NCBI GenBank assembly: GCA_028277405.1
Contig: JANQGH010000084.1
Coordinates: 60,565 to 124,564 of the forward strand
Length of the DNA stretch: 64,000 bases
From: Alphaproteobacteria bacterium
GTDB taxonomy: Bacteria; Pseudomonadota; Alphaproteobacteria; DSM-16000; Inquilinaceae
Reading direction: 5' to 3'
Part shown: positions 37,013 through 46,016 of the stretch, piece by piece
Position numbering within the stretch: position 1 is the stretch's first letter
Layout of the letters: the number at the start of each line of letters is the position of its first letter
Notes under the pieces: model-generated
What the model saw: the letters and a program-made list of their open reading frames with translations, nothing else
What the model was told of the DNA's origin: nothing
The model's database searches: none
Made by a program: the position numbers and the translations under genes

Positions 37013-37792
37013 TCAAGCCCCCTGCTCAGCATGCTGCGCGGCACGCATGCGCGGCCCGTGGAAGTAGGCGCGCAGCCACGGGTCATCCATCGCCATCAAC
37101 TGGTCCATTGTGCCGACAGTGACCTTCTTGTTCAAAAGCACCGAGATACGGTCGCAGATTGTGTTCAAGCTGTCGAGATCGTGAGTCACCATTAATACAG
37201 TTAGATTCAAGCTCTTGCGCAAGGATTCGATGAGATCGTCAAAAGAAGACGCACCAATCGGATCAAGGCCGGCGGTCGGTTCGTCCAAGAACAGGATCTC
37301 AGGATCCATGGCCAAGGCCCGCGCCAGACCGGCGCGCTTGCGCATTCCGCCCGACAGTTCCGACGGCAGCTTGTTGCAGGCATCCGGCTGCAAACCGACC
37401 ATGGCGATCTTCGCGCGCGCGATCTGTTCGATCAGCGATTGCGGCAGCTTGGTGTTTTCGCGCAACGGCACCTGGATGTTCTCCGACACGGACAGGCCAC
37501 TGAACAGAGCGCCATCCTGGAACAAAACGCCCCAGCGCTTCTGCAGGTCCCGCCGCCGCACGGGATCAGGGTCGTAAGGGTCCCGGCCCAGCACGCGCAC
37601 TGTCCCCGCCTGCGGCTTGCGCAGCCCCACAATCGTGTTGACCAGCACGGACTTGCCGGTCCCAGAGCCGCCGACCAGCCCCATGACCTCGCCGCGCTTC
37701 ACGTCCAGGTTCAGACCGTCATGCACGACGGTCTCGCCGAACTGGCTGCGAATGCCGTGGGCCTGGATGACGAAGTCCTGCTGTCCCGCCAT
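37013..37792 (-). CDS. mlaF: Lipid ABC transporter ATP-binding protein MlaF-like
   Basis: 259 residues. Walker A GGSGTGKSVLVNTIVGL, signature ELSGGMRKRAGLARALAMDP, Walker B ILFLDEPTAGLDPIGA and switch THDLDSLNTICDR are all characteristic of the Mla/Mce ATPases. Starts 3 bases after the mlaE stop and ends 9 bases before mlaD. Confidence 0.94.
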   Translation of the reverse strand: MAGQQDFVIQAHGIRSQFGETVVHDGLNLDVKRGEVMGLVGGSGTGKSVLVNTIVGLRKPQAGTVRVLGRDPYDPDPVRRRDLQKRWGVLFQDGALFSGLSVSENIQVPLRENTKLPQSLIEQIARAKIAMVGLQPDACNKLPSELSGGMRKRAGLARALAMDPEILFLDEPTAGLDPIGASSFDDLIESLRKSLNLTVLMVTHDLDSLNTICDRISVLLNKKVTVGTMDQLMAMDDPWLRAYFHGPRMRAAQHAEQGA

Positions 37793-37795
37793 CGC

Positions 37796-38929
37796 CTAAA
37801 ACCCGATCTCGGCAAAAAGCACGGAAAAGCCGGCATCGAGCACCAGAACGAGCATGATCGACTGCACGACCGACTGGGTGGTCTGCCGGCCCACGCTTTC
37901 CGCGCTGCCGGTAACGCGCAAGCCCTGAAAACAGCCGACCATGCCAATGACGAAGGCGAACACAGGTGCCTTGACCAGGCCGGAGAAGAACGTGTTCAGC
38001 GTGACGGCGTCTTGAAGCCGGTTCAGGAACGCGCCGTAATCGATGCCGAGCGCCGCGGAGGCAACCATCGCACCGCCGACGAGACCCACGATGTCGGCGA
38101 AAAAGACCAGCAGCGGCATCGTGATCATCAGGGCGACAACGCGCGGGATGACCAACACCTCGATCGGGTCGAGCCCCAGCGTCTCCAGCGCGTCGACTTC
38201 CTGATTGACCTTCATGGTGCCGATCTGGGCGGTAAACGCCGAGCCGGAGCGGCCGGCGACCATGATCGCGGTCAGCAAGACCCCCAGCTCTCGCAAGATC
38301 GACACGCCCAACAGGTCGACAACGAAGATCTGGGCGCCGAACTCGGCAAGTTGCTGGGCGCCCTGATAGGCCAGCACCACGCCAATGAGAAACGACAAGA
38401 GGCCGACGATCAGCATCGCTTTGATGCCCGTCGCCTCCATATGATAGACTGTCGAGGCGACCCGCAAACGGCGGGGGTTGGCCACCACCTTGCCCAGCGT
38501 GATCAGGACCAACCCGAGAAAGTTCAGCAGCAGAAGGCTTTCGTGGATCAGGTCGAAGGTCACCTTGCCGGTATTGTTCAGCAAGTTGACCACCGGCCGC
38601 GGCCGCAAGGGCGGCGGCATGCGGTCGATATCGACCTTCTGCATATCCTGGATCAGCTCGGTGAACGCGTCGGGCACGCGAACGAAGCTGACGTCGCGGC
38701 CGCCCGCGGCGAACCGGCGCCGAACGCGTTCAAGCAGCCAGGCGCCGGCCGTGTCGAGACGGTCGACGCCCGACAGGTCCATGGCGACCGGGTCGCTGCC
38801 CTCGGGCGCCGCCACCTTTGGCAGGCGCGTGTTGAGCAGCCGCGCGGTGCTCAAATCCCAGACGCCGCCGGCGACCAGACGGCGACGGCCGTCGGCCCAT
38901 TGCAAGGTCGGTTTGACAACACTCGCCAT
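37796..38929 (-). CDS. mlaE: Lipid ABC transporter permease MlaE with fused N-terminal STAS domain
   Basis: 377 residues. Residues 1-110 form a STAS-like domain (MDLSGVDRLDTAGAWLLERVRRRF), the job done by the separate MlaB in E. coli. Residues about 120-377 are the MlaE permease, with VGLLSFLIGVVLAYQGAQQLAEFG and the conserved coupling region LRELGVLLTAIMVAGRSGSAFTAQIGTMKVNQEVDAL. It is the first gene of the lipid transport operon mlaE-mlaF-mlaD-pqiC-like, which maintains outer-membrane lipid asymmetry in relatives. Confidence 0.93.
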   Translation of the reverse strand: MASVVKPTLQWADGRRRLVAGGVWDLSTARLLNTRLPKVAAPEGSDPVAMDLSGVDRLDTAGAWLLERVRRRFAAGGRDVSFVRVPDAFTELIQDMQKVDIDRMPPPLRPRPVVNLLNNTGKVTFDLIHESLLLLNFLGLVLITLGKVVANPRRLRVASTVYHMEATGIKAMLIVGLLSFLIGVVLAYQGAQQLAEFGAQIFVVDLLGVSILRELGVLLTAIMVAGRSGSAFTAQIGTMKVNQEVDALETLGLDPIEVLVIPRVVALMITMPLLVFFADIVGLVGGAMVASAALGIDYGAFLNRLQDAVTLNTFFSGLVKAPVFAFVIGMVGCFQGLRVTGSAESVGRQTTQSVVQSIMLVLVLDAGFSVLFAEIGF

Positions 38930-39147
38930 GCGCTAAGGCCTCGCCCGTCCGTTAGCAGGATGGGCCGGCCCGTTCGGCCGCTTTGGCGCCCCGCGGTGCC
39001 GCATCTGGTTCATTGGCACGAAAAACCGGCAAAAAGCGGCTGACGGATCACTTGGTTCATCCCTAATGTGCGGGAACGGGCGGGCGCCGGACGGCGCCGT
39101 GCCCCATGCGGCCATTGAACATCTACAGATCTCCGCCGAGGAACAGG

Positions 39148-39663
39148 ATGAATCTCCAAGATCATATCCGACATATCCCCGATTTCCCAAAGCCAGGAAT
39201 TGTTTTCTACGATATCTCTACCCTGTTGGCCCATCCGGGTGCCTGGCGCGAGGCGGTCGAACAACTCGTCAGCGTGATCGAGCCGGAACGGCCAGATATC
39301 TTGGTTGGTATCGAATCGCGCGGATTCCTGCCGGCGGCGCCGCTTGCCCTGGCGCTGGGCTGCGGCTTCATTATGGCCCGCAAACCCGGCAAGCTGCCGG
39401 GCAAGACAATCGGTCACACCTATGATCTCGAATACGGTACCGACCGGATCGAGATCCAGGAAGATGCCATCGAGCCGGGACAGCGCGTGGTCGTGCTGGA
39501 CGATTTGTTGGCGACCGGCGGCACGATCGCCGCGACAATCGCGCTGTTGGAAAAAGTCGGGGCTGAGGTCACGCACGCCGCCTGCATCATCGAGCTGGCG
39601 TTCCTGGGCGGCCGAAAACGCCTGAATGTGCCGGTTACGACCTTGATCCAGTACGACACTTGA
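39148..39663 (+). CDS. apt: Adenine phosphoribosyltransferase
   Basis: 171 residues converting adenine and PRPP to AMP. N-terminal [18 protein letters not shown], adenine-site [14 protein letters not shown] with RKPGKLPG, and the PRPP motif [12 protein letters not shown] are all diagnostic. The start is ATG 39148 after GAGGAACAGG. It completes a base-salvage route with the nucleoside hydrolase at 8228. Confidence 0.95.
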   Translation: MNLQDHIRHIPDFPKPGIVFYDISTLLAHPGAWREAVEQLVSVIEPERPDILVGIESRGFLPAAPLALALGCGFIMARKPGKLPGKTIGHTYDLEYGTDRIEIQEDAIEPGQRVVVLDDLLATGGTIAATIALLEKVGAEVTHAACIIELAFLGGRKRLNVPVTTLIQYDT

Positions 39664-39715
39664 CCCAATTGATGCGCCGCATAGGCCCCCATCCCTTCTT
39701 TCGAGGGTATCGTTC

Positions 39716-41353
39716 ATGAGTGAATCCGCACGCCCCTGGTGGAAGGGGGCCGTGATCTACCAGATCTATCCGCGCAGCTTTCAGGACACGACCGGGACGG
39801 GCATCGGCGACCTGAACGGCATCACCGAACGTCTGGGCTATATCGCCGATCTGGGCGTCGACGCGATCTGGATCTCACCGTTCTTCAAATCGCCGATGAA
39901 GGATTATGGCTACGACGTTGCCGATTACCGGTGCGTCGATCCGATGTTCGGCACCAACGACGATTTCGACCGGTTGATCGACCGGGCCCATACGCTGGGC
40001 CTGAAGGTGATGGTCGACATGGTCTACGCCCACACCTCCAATCAGCACGCCTGGTTTATCGAGAGCCGGGCGAACCGGGACAATCCGAAGGCCGACTGGT
40101 ATGTCTGGGCCGACCCGCGGCCCGACGGAACGCCGCCAAACAACTGGCTGTCGGTCTTCGGCGGGCCTGCCTGGCAATGGGAACCGCGGCGATCCCAGTA
40201 CTATCTGCACCATTTTCTGGTCAGCCAGCCGAACCTGAACTGGCACAACCCCGCCGTTGCCGATGCGATGTTCGCGGACACCAAGTTTTGGCTGGACAAG
40301 GGTGTCGACGGTCTGCGGCTGGACGCGATTTCGACCCTGTTTTCCGACGCCGCGTTGCGATCGAACCCGCCGGTCGACCCGGCCGATCGCGTGGCGGAGA
40401 TGGCCGGGGCCGGCAACAACCCCATTGCCATGCAGAACCATATCTATGACCGCGACCAGCCTGAGATGCTGCCCATGTTCAACCGGCTGCGCAAACTGGT
40501 CGAGCAGTATCCGAGCGGCTTCCTGCTGGGTGAAATCGCCGATGTCGATTCGATTGCCGCGGTGGCCAAGTACACGCGCGGCAGAGACCGCTTGCATAGT
40601 GGCTATACGTTCCAATTGATGCAGGCGCAGTTCGACGCCGGCATGCTGAAGGCCCTGGTCGGCCGCTTGGAACGCGAGTTGGACGATGGCTGGATGACCT
40701 GGTCGCTGTCCAATCATGACAGCCCTCGCTCGGTCAGCCGGTTCGGCGTCCTGCCGCATCTTTCCGGCGACCGCGCAGCCTTGGCCAAGCTGCTGATGGC
40801 ATTGCAGCTTTCGCTGCGCGGCAGCGTCTGCATCTATCAGGGCGAAGAGTTGGGACTGACCGAGGTCGACATTCCCTACGAGCGGCTGCTCGACCCGTGG
40901 GGCATCGAGTTCTGGCCAGACTTCAAGGGCCGGGACGGCTGCCGCACGCCGATGGCCTGGAGCAGCCACGAGGTGAATTGCGGCTTCAGCATCGTCGAGC
41001 CCTGGTTGCCCGTCGGTCCCGACCACGGCGGGTTGGCGGTCGACGTGCAAGACGGCGATGAGAACAGCGTTCTGGAAGCCTATCGACGCTTTCTTGCCTG
41101 GCGGCACAACCAGGCGCCCATCATCGATGGGGATTTTCTGCTGCGCGACGATCTCGACGACCCGATCTTCGCCTTCGAACGATCCAAGGACGGTCAACGC
41201 ATGCTCTGCGTCTTCAACCTCTCCAACGAACCCAGAGACGTCGCGATCGAGGATGGCTGGCATCCGTCCGATGGTCACGGCTTCGGCGCCGATCTTGACG
41301 GTGGCAAAGTGACGCTTCCCGCCTTTGGAGCGTTTTTCGCCAGTTCCGCGTGA
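39716..41353 (+). CDS. GH13 alpha-glucosidase (oligo-1,6-glucosidase/trehalose hydrolase type)
   Basis: 545-residue cytoplasmic alpha-amylase-fold glycosidase. Conserved region I is VDMVYAHTSNQHAW, region II DGLRLDAISTLF (nucleophile Asp), region III FLLGEIADVDS (acid Glu), and region IV LSNHDSPRS. WWKGAVIYQIYPRSFQD at the N-terminus is the GH13 subfamily 23/31 hallmark. It probably cuts terminal alpha-glucosides such as those imported by an ABC system like the one at 11-15.7 kb; the link is by function, not position. Starts ATG 39716 after a GAGGG-like site. Confidence 0.93.
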   Translation: MSESARPWWKGAVIYQIYPRSFQDTTGTGIGDLNGITERLGYIADLGVDAIWISPFFKSPMKDYGYDVADYRCVDPMFGTNDDFDRLIDRAHTLGLKVMVDMVYAHTSNQHAWFIESRANRDNPKADWYVWADPRPDGTPPNNWLSVFGGPAWQWEPRRSQYYLHHFLVSQPNLNWHNPAVADAMFADTKFWLDKGVDGLRLDAISTLFSDAALRSNPPVDPADRVAEMAGAGNNPIAMQNHIYDRDQPEMLPMFNRLRKLVEQYPSGFLLGEIADVDSIAAVAKYTRGRDRLHSGYTFQLMQAQFDAGMLKALVGRLERELDDGWMTWSLSNHDSPRSVSRFGVLPHLSGDRAALAKLLMALQLSLRGSVCIYQGEELGLTEVDIPYERLLDPWGIEFWPDFKGRDGCRTPMAWSSHEVNCGFSIVEPWLPVGPDHGGLAVDVQDGDENSVLEAYRRFLAWRHNQAPIIDGDFLLRDDLDDPIFAFERSKDGQRMLCVFNLSNEPRDVAIEDGWHPSDGHGFGADLDGGKVTLPAFGAFFASSA

Positions 41354-41466
41354 CCGTTTGACACGGCCTACCGTCGAGACCGGCGGCACTGGGATCGCCA
41401 TGGCCTCAATGTCACCAAACTAAAACAAAACGGTTGGATACCTGTCAGAACAATCGGATAGGTAGA

Positions 41467-41501
41467 TTGCCTCATCACCGAAATAGGAAGGTCTGAGGCA
41501 A
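41467..41501 (+). promoter_or_regulatory. Hairpin holding the ribosome site and start codon of the phosphoesterase gene
   Basis: TTGCCTCA (41467-41474) pairs perfectly with TGAGGCAA (41494-41501), whose last base is the A of the start codon. The ribosome site AGGAAGG (41485-41491) lies in the 19-base loop. This could limit translation or respond to a ligand or temperature. Confidence 0.45.
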
Positions 41502-43495
41502 TGACTCAGGGTCTGGTTAAGCACGGCGCGCTGGCCGGCTGCGGCTTGCTTGCGCTTGCCGCGATGACGGCGTCAGCAGGCGCGGCGCAGAATGATTACA
41601 TCGCAACCATTCACGTGGTCCCCGGCGGCGAAGGGGCGGCGGCGGAGACCGTTTCCGGCGTCGTCTTCGAGGATCTCAGCCGCGACGGCGTGCGCCAGGA
41701 CGACGAGCCGGGCATTGCCGGCGTCATGGTTTCCAACAGCCGCGAGGTCGTCCTGACGGACGAAAACGGCGCCTATGAGCTGCCGGCCTTCAACAACATG
41801 ACCGTGTTCGTCACCGAACCCCGGGCCTATGACGTGCCGGTCAATGACGACCTGGTGCCTCAGTTCTTCTACCATCACAAGCCGGACGGCACCCCGATCG
41901 AGCTGCGCTATGGCGGCCTGCCGCCGACCGGTCCCCTGCCCGCCGCGATCAACTTCCCAATGATCCGGGGCGACGCCTCCGACCAGTTCAGTTGTGTCGT
42001 GATGGGCGACACCCAGCCCTATTCGAACACCGAGATCGGCTACGTCCGCGACAGCATCGTCCACGACCTGATGTCACAGGATCTCAGCGACGCGCAATGC
42101 ATGATCCTGGTCGGCGACGTGATGGGCGACGATCTGGACCTGCTGCCGCGCTTCATGGACATGATGAGCACCGTCGGCCTGCGGCAGTATTATGTGCACG
42201 GCAACCACGATTTCGACTTCGACGCCACGTCGGACGCGGACTCGGCCGATAGCTGGCGCCGCCTGTACGGCCCGGCCTACTACTCCTACGACATCGGCCA
42301 GGTGCATTTCGTCGTGCTGGACAATGTCGTCTATCCGTGCGGCCCGGAGGATGACGGGCCCGGCGGGCGCGACGCCTGCGCCGATCCGGAAAGAACGGTC
42401 TACAACGGCCGCGTGACCGACCAGCAGATGGAATGGCTGGCCAACAATCTGGCGCATGTGCCGGAAGACAGGCTGATCGTGCTGGCCCACCACATCCCGT
42501 TCGTGTCGTTCATCGACAGCAACACCGGCCGGCACCAGACCGACAATGTGAACGACATCTACGAGCTGCTGCGCGGCCGCCCGGCCCTGTCGCTGTCCGG
42601 CCACACCCACACGCTGGAACAGTTGCTGGCGGGCGAGTCCTACCAGGGCTGGCAGGAACAGGTCGGCGTCGGCCGGCTGCCGTTCAACCATGTCGTCACC
42701 GGCGCGCCGTCCGGCAACTGGTGGTCGGGCGACCTGAACTTCGACGGCATCCCGATGTCGTTCGCCCGGCTGGGCACACCGCGGGGCTATCTGATCTTCG
42801 ACTTCGACGGCAACACCTATCAGGACACGTTCTACGGCGCCAACCTGCCGACCGACCGGCAGATGGCCGTGTCGTTCAACACGCCGCAGTTCCGTGACTG
42901 GTTCGAGACGCTGTATGCCTGGACGGAAGAAAACGACCCGCCGCACGAGGGTATCCCGCCGCTGAACATTAACGATCTGGCCGACACGCGGCTCATGACG
43001 CCGGAGGATTTGGGCAACGGGGTCTACCTCGTCGCCAATGTCTGGAACGGCAGCCGGGAAAGCGACGTCTTCGCCCACATCAATGACGGGCCGCGCATCG
43101 ACATGGTCCGGACGCAGGAAGGCGATGGCGAGGACATCCGCCAGGGTGCGGAATACGCCGATCCGTTCGCCACGCAGCGCCAGATGCATGTCGCACGCTA
43201 TGCCATGGAAAGCGGTTCGGGCGACCCGCGCAACCAAGGGTTCGAGCTCTGGCAGGGCTCCCAGTTCGGCCCGGTGCCGCCGCAAAGCCTGGAACCCTGG
43301 ATGCTGGCCGACCAGTCCATGCATCTCTGGCGTGCCGAACTGCCGGCGAACCTGCCGGTCGGCACCCATGTGGCGACCGTGACCACGGTTGACCGGTTCG
43401 GGCGCGAGTTCACCGACCATATCGTCTTCGAGGTGCGCGAGGAACGCCCGGCACCGCGCTGGCGCAACGAGCTGTGGGAGACGCCGACGAACTGA
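41501..43495 (+). CDS. Large secreted calcineurin-like metallophosphoesterase
   Basis: 664 residues with a signal peptide ending AGA-AQN. Residues about 50-110 form a SdrD B/CNA-like beta domain (SGVVFEDLSRDGVRQDDEPGIAGVMVSNSREVVLTDENGAYELP). The phosphoesterase core (about 160-390) has VVMGDTQ, LVGDVMGDD, VHGNHDFD, LAHHIPF and SGHTHT, all five metal motifs. The C-terminal 250 residues match the MetallophosC-type beta domain. Periplasmic or extracellular phosphate scavenging from esters is likely; substrate unknown. Two Cys in the core (around CGPEDDGPGGRDAC) may form a disulfide. Confidence 0.9.
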   Translation: MTQGLVKHGALAGCGLLALAAMTASAGAAQNDYIATIHVVPGGEGAAAETVSGVVFEDLSRDGVRQDDEPGIAGVMVSNSREVVLTDENGAYELPAFNNMTVFVTEPRAYDVPVNDDLVPQFFYHHKPDGTPIELRYGGLPPTGPLPAAINFPMIRGDASDQFSCVVMGDTQPYSNTEIGYVRDSIVHDLMSQDLSDAQCMILVGDVMGDDLDLLPRFMDMMSTVGLRQYYVHGNHDFDFDATSDADSADSWRRLYGPAYYSYDIGQVHFVVLDNVVYPCGPEDDGPGGRDACADPERTVYNGRVTDQQMEWLANNLAHVPEDRLIVLAHHIPFVSFIDSNTGRHQTDNVNDIYELLRGRPALSLSGHTHTLEQLLAGESYQGWQEQVGVGRLPFNHVVTGAPSGNWWSGDLNFDGIPMSFARLGTPRGYLIFDFDGNTYQDTFYGANLPTDRQMAVSFNTPQFRDWFETLYAWTEENDPPHEGIPPLNINDLADTRLMTPEDLGNGVYLVANVWNGSRESDVFAHINDGPRIDMVRTQEGDGEDIRQGAEYADPFATQRQMHVARYAMESGSGDPRNQGFELWQGSQFGPVPPQSLEPWMLADQSMHLWRAELPANLPVGTHVATVTTVDRFGREFTDHIVFEVREERPAPRWRNELWETPTN

Positions 43496-43522
43496 CCTGT
43501 CGGCAACCATCACCTGCTATTG

Positions 43523-43554
43523 GGGGCGGCGCCGAGGCGTCGCCCCTTTCTTTT
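43523..43554 (+). terminator. Intrinsic terminator of the phosphoesterase gene
   Basis: GGGGCGGCGC pairs with GCGTCGCCCC (one G-T) around a 4-base loop, then TTTCTTTT. It lies 27 bases after the stop and separates convergent genes. Confidence 0.85.
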
Positions 43555-43560
43555 GCGGCC

Positions 43561-44364
43561 CTAAGCCGGCGGTGTGGCCCGATCGAGCTCTTCCAACGTC
43601 TGAACCAGGCCCATCGCCGCATGTTCGATGACCCGCCGGCCCTTCTCCGCGTCGCCTTCGGTCGCATTGCCGACAGCGCCGGTCCGGTTCAAATCCTCCG
43701 TCAGCCAGCCGAAGGCGGCCGGCCCTAGGGGCCTCAGCCAGGCATTGCTGTCCGCCAAACGCTCGGCTTCCGACGGGAAGTCGGCCAGCCGGTCCAGCCG
43801 CACCGTATCTAGTACAGCATGCAACATCATCGATGTTTCGATCGCGCCACCATGAATGCCATGGGCCCGTTCGTCCTCGTCAAACAGGCCATCAGGAAGG
43901 CCGAAATCGAACCAGCTGACATGGGCGGCCAGCATGCCGTGACGCGCCCTCAGATCCCGCGCGACCAGATCCATGATCTGTGGTTGGCCGCCATGGCTGT
44001 TGAAGATCAGGAGCTTGCGCAGACCCGCCCGCGCCAGGCTGTCGCCGATATCGGTCCACAGACCGATCGTGGTTGAGACCTGTAACGTCAGCGTGCCGGG
44101 GAACGAGACGTGTTCGGGGCTGAGGCCTATCTGCTGCGCGGGCAGAATGACCGCCGGCAGGTCGGCCGGCATTTTGACAATCGCGGCGTCCAGAATGGCC
44201 CGGTTGAGCGCCGCATCGGTCGACAATGGCAGGTGCGGCCCGTGCTGCTCGATCGCCGCCACCGGCAGAACGGCGATCAGGCGCTCGCGATCGACCTCGG
44301 CCAGTTCCGCCGTGGTCCAGTCGTGCCAATATCGGTGAAAGGGCGCGTTTAAGGATTCGGGCAT
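43561..44364 (-). CDS. Creatininase-family amidohydrolase
   Basis: 267 residues. The metal motifs VAAIEQHGPHLPLSTD (residues about 36-51) and IFNSHGGQ (about 118-125), with IHGGAIETSMML later, match the creatininase family, which includes creatinine amidohydrolase and formamide hydrolases of cofactor pathways. No creatinase or sarcosine gene is nearby, so the exact substrate is open. Cytoplasmic. Confidence 0.88.
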   Translation of the reverse strand: MPESLNAPFHRYWHDWTTAELAEVDRERLIAVLPVAAIEQHGPHLPLSTDAALNRAILDAAIVKMPADLPAVILPAQQIGLSPEHVSFPGTLTLQVSTTIGLWTDIGDSLARAGLRKLLIFNSHGGQPQIMDLVARDLRARHGMLAAHVSWFDFGLPDGLFDEDERAHGIHGGAIETSMMLHAVLDTVRLDRLADFPSEAERLADSNAWLRPLGPAAFGWLTEDLNRTGAVGNATEGDAEKGRRVIEHAAMGLVQTLEELDRATPPA

Positions 44365-44399
44365 GGCGTGTCAGACCGGTCTCTGTACAGTAGGCGCCC

Positions 44400-45176
44400 A
44401 TGATAGTGGCTCAGATCACCGACTTACACATCGTCAATGAGGGTGACTTGCTTTGGGACGGCTGGGATTCGGCCAGCGCCCTGACGAAGGCGGTCGCCCG
44501 GCTGAACGGCCTGAAGCCAAGGCCGGACTTTCTGGTCGTCACCGGCGATCTGATCGACACCGGCGAAGCCGAAGCCTACCGCCATCTAAAGGCGCTCTTG
44601 GCGCCGCTGACAATGCCCATCGGCCTGATCCCGGGCAACCATGACGGACGCGATAATCTGCGCGGGCTTGGACTTGGGCAGGCCTACGATCCATCGGCCG
44701 CGCCCTTTTGCCAGTTCGCGACAGCGCTGGGCCCGCTAAGGCTGATCGGCCTGGACACGCTGGAGGAAGGTGCCGCCCACGGCACGCTATGCCAGCAGCG
44801 GCTGGACTGGTTCGAACAGCGCTTGGCCGAGGATACCGCCACGCCGACGATCGTTGCCCTGCACCACCCGCCGTTCGACAGCGGCATTGCCTCCATGGAC
44901 GGGCTGGGCCTGAAAGAGGGACGCGCGCGCTTCGTCGAACTTGTTGAACGAGCGCCAAACGTCGTCCGTATCCTGTGCGGCCACCAACACCGGCCGATCG
45001 TGACCATGGTCGGCGGCGCCGTCGTCAGTCTCTGTTCCAGCACCACGGTGCAGATTCCGTTCGATCTCGGACCAAAGCTGCCGACCCCGTTGAGGCCGGA
45101 ACCGCCGACCCTGCAACTGCATCTCTGGCAGTCAGGCCATCTGGTCAGCCACACGCTCTATATCGACGAGTTCTGA
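44400..45176 (+). CDS. CpdA-like cyclic nucleotide phosphodiesterase (metallophosphoesterase)
   Basis: 258-residue class III phosphodiesterase. Motifs AQITDLHI, VVTGDLIDTG, IPGNHDGRD, ALHHPPFD and LCGHQHRP give the full set of di-metal ligands. Relatives hydrolyse 3',5'-cAMP or phospholipid headgroups (GpdQ type). Divergent from the creatininase-family gene with only 35 bases between starts, so the two promoters overlap. Confidence 0.88.
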   Translation: MIVAQITDLHIVNEGDLLWDGWDSASALTKAVARLNGLKPRPDFLVVTGDLIDTGEAEAYRHLKALLAPLTMPIGLIPGNHDGRDNLRGLGLGQAYDPSAAPFCQFATALGPLRLIGLDTLEEGAAHGTLCQQRLDWFEQRLAEDTATPTIVALHHPPFDSGIASMDGLGLKEGRARFVELVERAPNVVRILCGHQHRPIVTMVGGAVVSLCSSTTVQIPFDLGPKLPTPLRPEPPTLQLHLWQSGHLVSHTLYIDEF

Positions 45177-45265
45177 CCAAACGGAACTTACTGCGCCCAT
45201 TGAACCCGCCGCCCATCCGTTCTATGTGCTGCATTGGCCTTTCCGAAGACCCCAAGGACAAACCG

Positions 45266-45895
45266 ATGATTTCTCCCACGCAGTCCCGCGCCTATGCCGA
45301 GCTTGCCGACGGCGACGACAAGGAAAAGGACGAAAACGCGCGCAAGAACGGGCCTGGGCCGCAGATCGGCCAGATCCTGTTCAAACAGCGCACCATGCTG
45401 CTGGTCGGCGAAATCGACATGAAGCTGGCGCGCGAGTTCACGGCCCAACTGCTGGCCTTGGCGGCGGAGAGCGACGATCCGATCAAGCTGGTCATCAACT
45501 CGCCGGGCGGCCATGTCGAAAGCGGCGACACGATCCACGACATGATCCGTTTCGTCACCCCGACCGTGAAGGTGCTGGGCACCGGCTGGGTTGCCAGCGC
45601 CGGCGCGCACATCTATCTCGCGGCCGACAAGAAAAACCGCTATTGCCTGCCCAACACGCGCTTCATGCTGCACCAGCCCCTGGGCGGCGTCGGCGGCCGC
45701 GCGGTCGATATCGACATCGAGGCCCGTGAGATCATCAAGATGCGCCGCCGCATCAACGAGACCATCGCCAAGGAGACGGGTCAGCCGATCGAAAAGGTCG
45801 AAAAGGACACCGACCGGAACTATTGGATGTCGTCCTCCGAAGCGAAGGACTATGGCGTGGTGGGCCATATCATCGAAAGCCAGGCCAAGTTCTGA
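45266..45895 (+). CDS. ClpP-family serine protease paralogue with Ser-His-Asn triad
   Basis: 209 residues, the usual ClpP size. Counting aligns with E. coli precursor numbering: Ser111 (VASAGA instead of AASMGA), His136 (FMLHQPLGG) and, at 185, Asn (DTDRNYW) where E. coli has Asp. A Ser-His-Asn triad is known for Listeria ClpP1, which is weakly active alone and works in mixed ClpP1P2 complexes. The N-terminus is short and charged, unlike the canonical hydrophobic axial loop region. There is no clpX or clpA nearby, so this is probably a second ClpP, not the housekeeping one. Upstream in-frame codons lie inside the CpdA-like gene; ATG 45266 is the best start. Confidence 0.85.
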   Translation: MISPTQSRAYAELADGDDKEKDENARKNGPGPQIGQILFKQRTMLLVGEIDMKLAREFTAQLLALAAESDDPIKLVINSPGGHVESGDTIHDMIRFVTPTVKVLGTGWVASAGAHIYLAADKKNRYCLPNTRFMLHQPLGGVGGRAVDIDIEAREIIKMRRRINETIAKETGQPIEKVEKDTDRNYWMSSSEAKDYGVVGHIIESQAKF

Positions 45896-46016
45896 TCAAG
45901 CCGCAAGGCTGATCAGCGACACCGACCGGGCACGGCAGTTCGGCGGCACGGGCCGCCGGGTCGCCCACCGCCAAGCAGCCGTCTGACGGCAACAAGCGCG
46001 CGAACGGACCATCGCG

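Noticed and set aside
37439..39043. 534-residue open frame on the plus strand opposite mlaF and mlaE
   Set aside because: Low-complexity Arg/Gln/His-rich shadow of two clear family genes.
44975..45265. N-terminal extension of the ClpP paralogue
   Set aside because: It lies inside the CpdA-like gene and is Pro/Arg-rich; ATG 45266 makes the residue numbering match E. coli ClpP.
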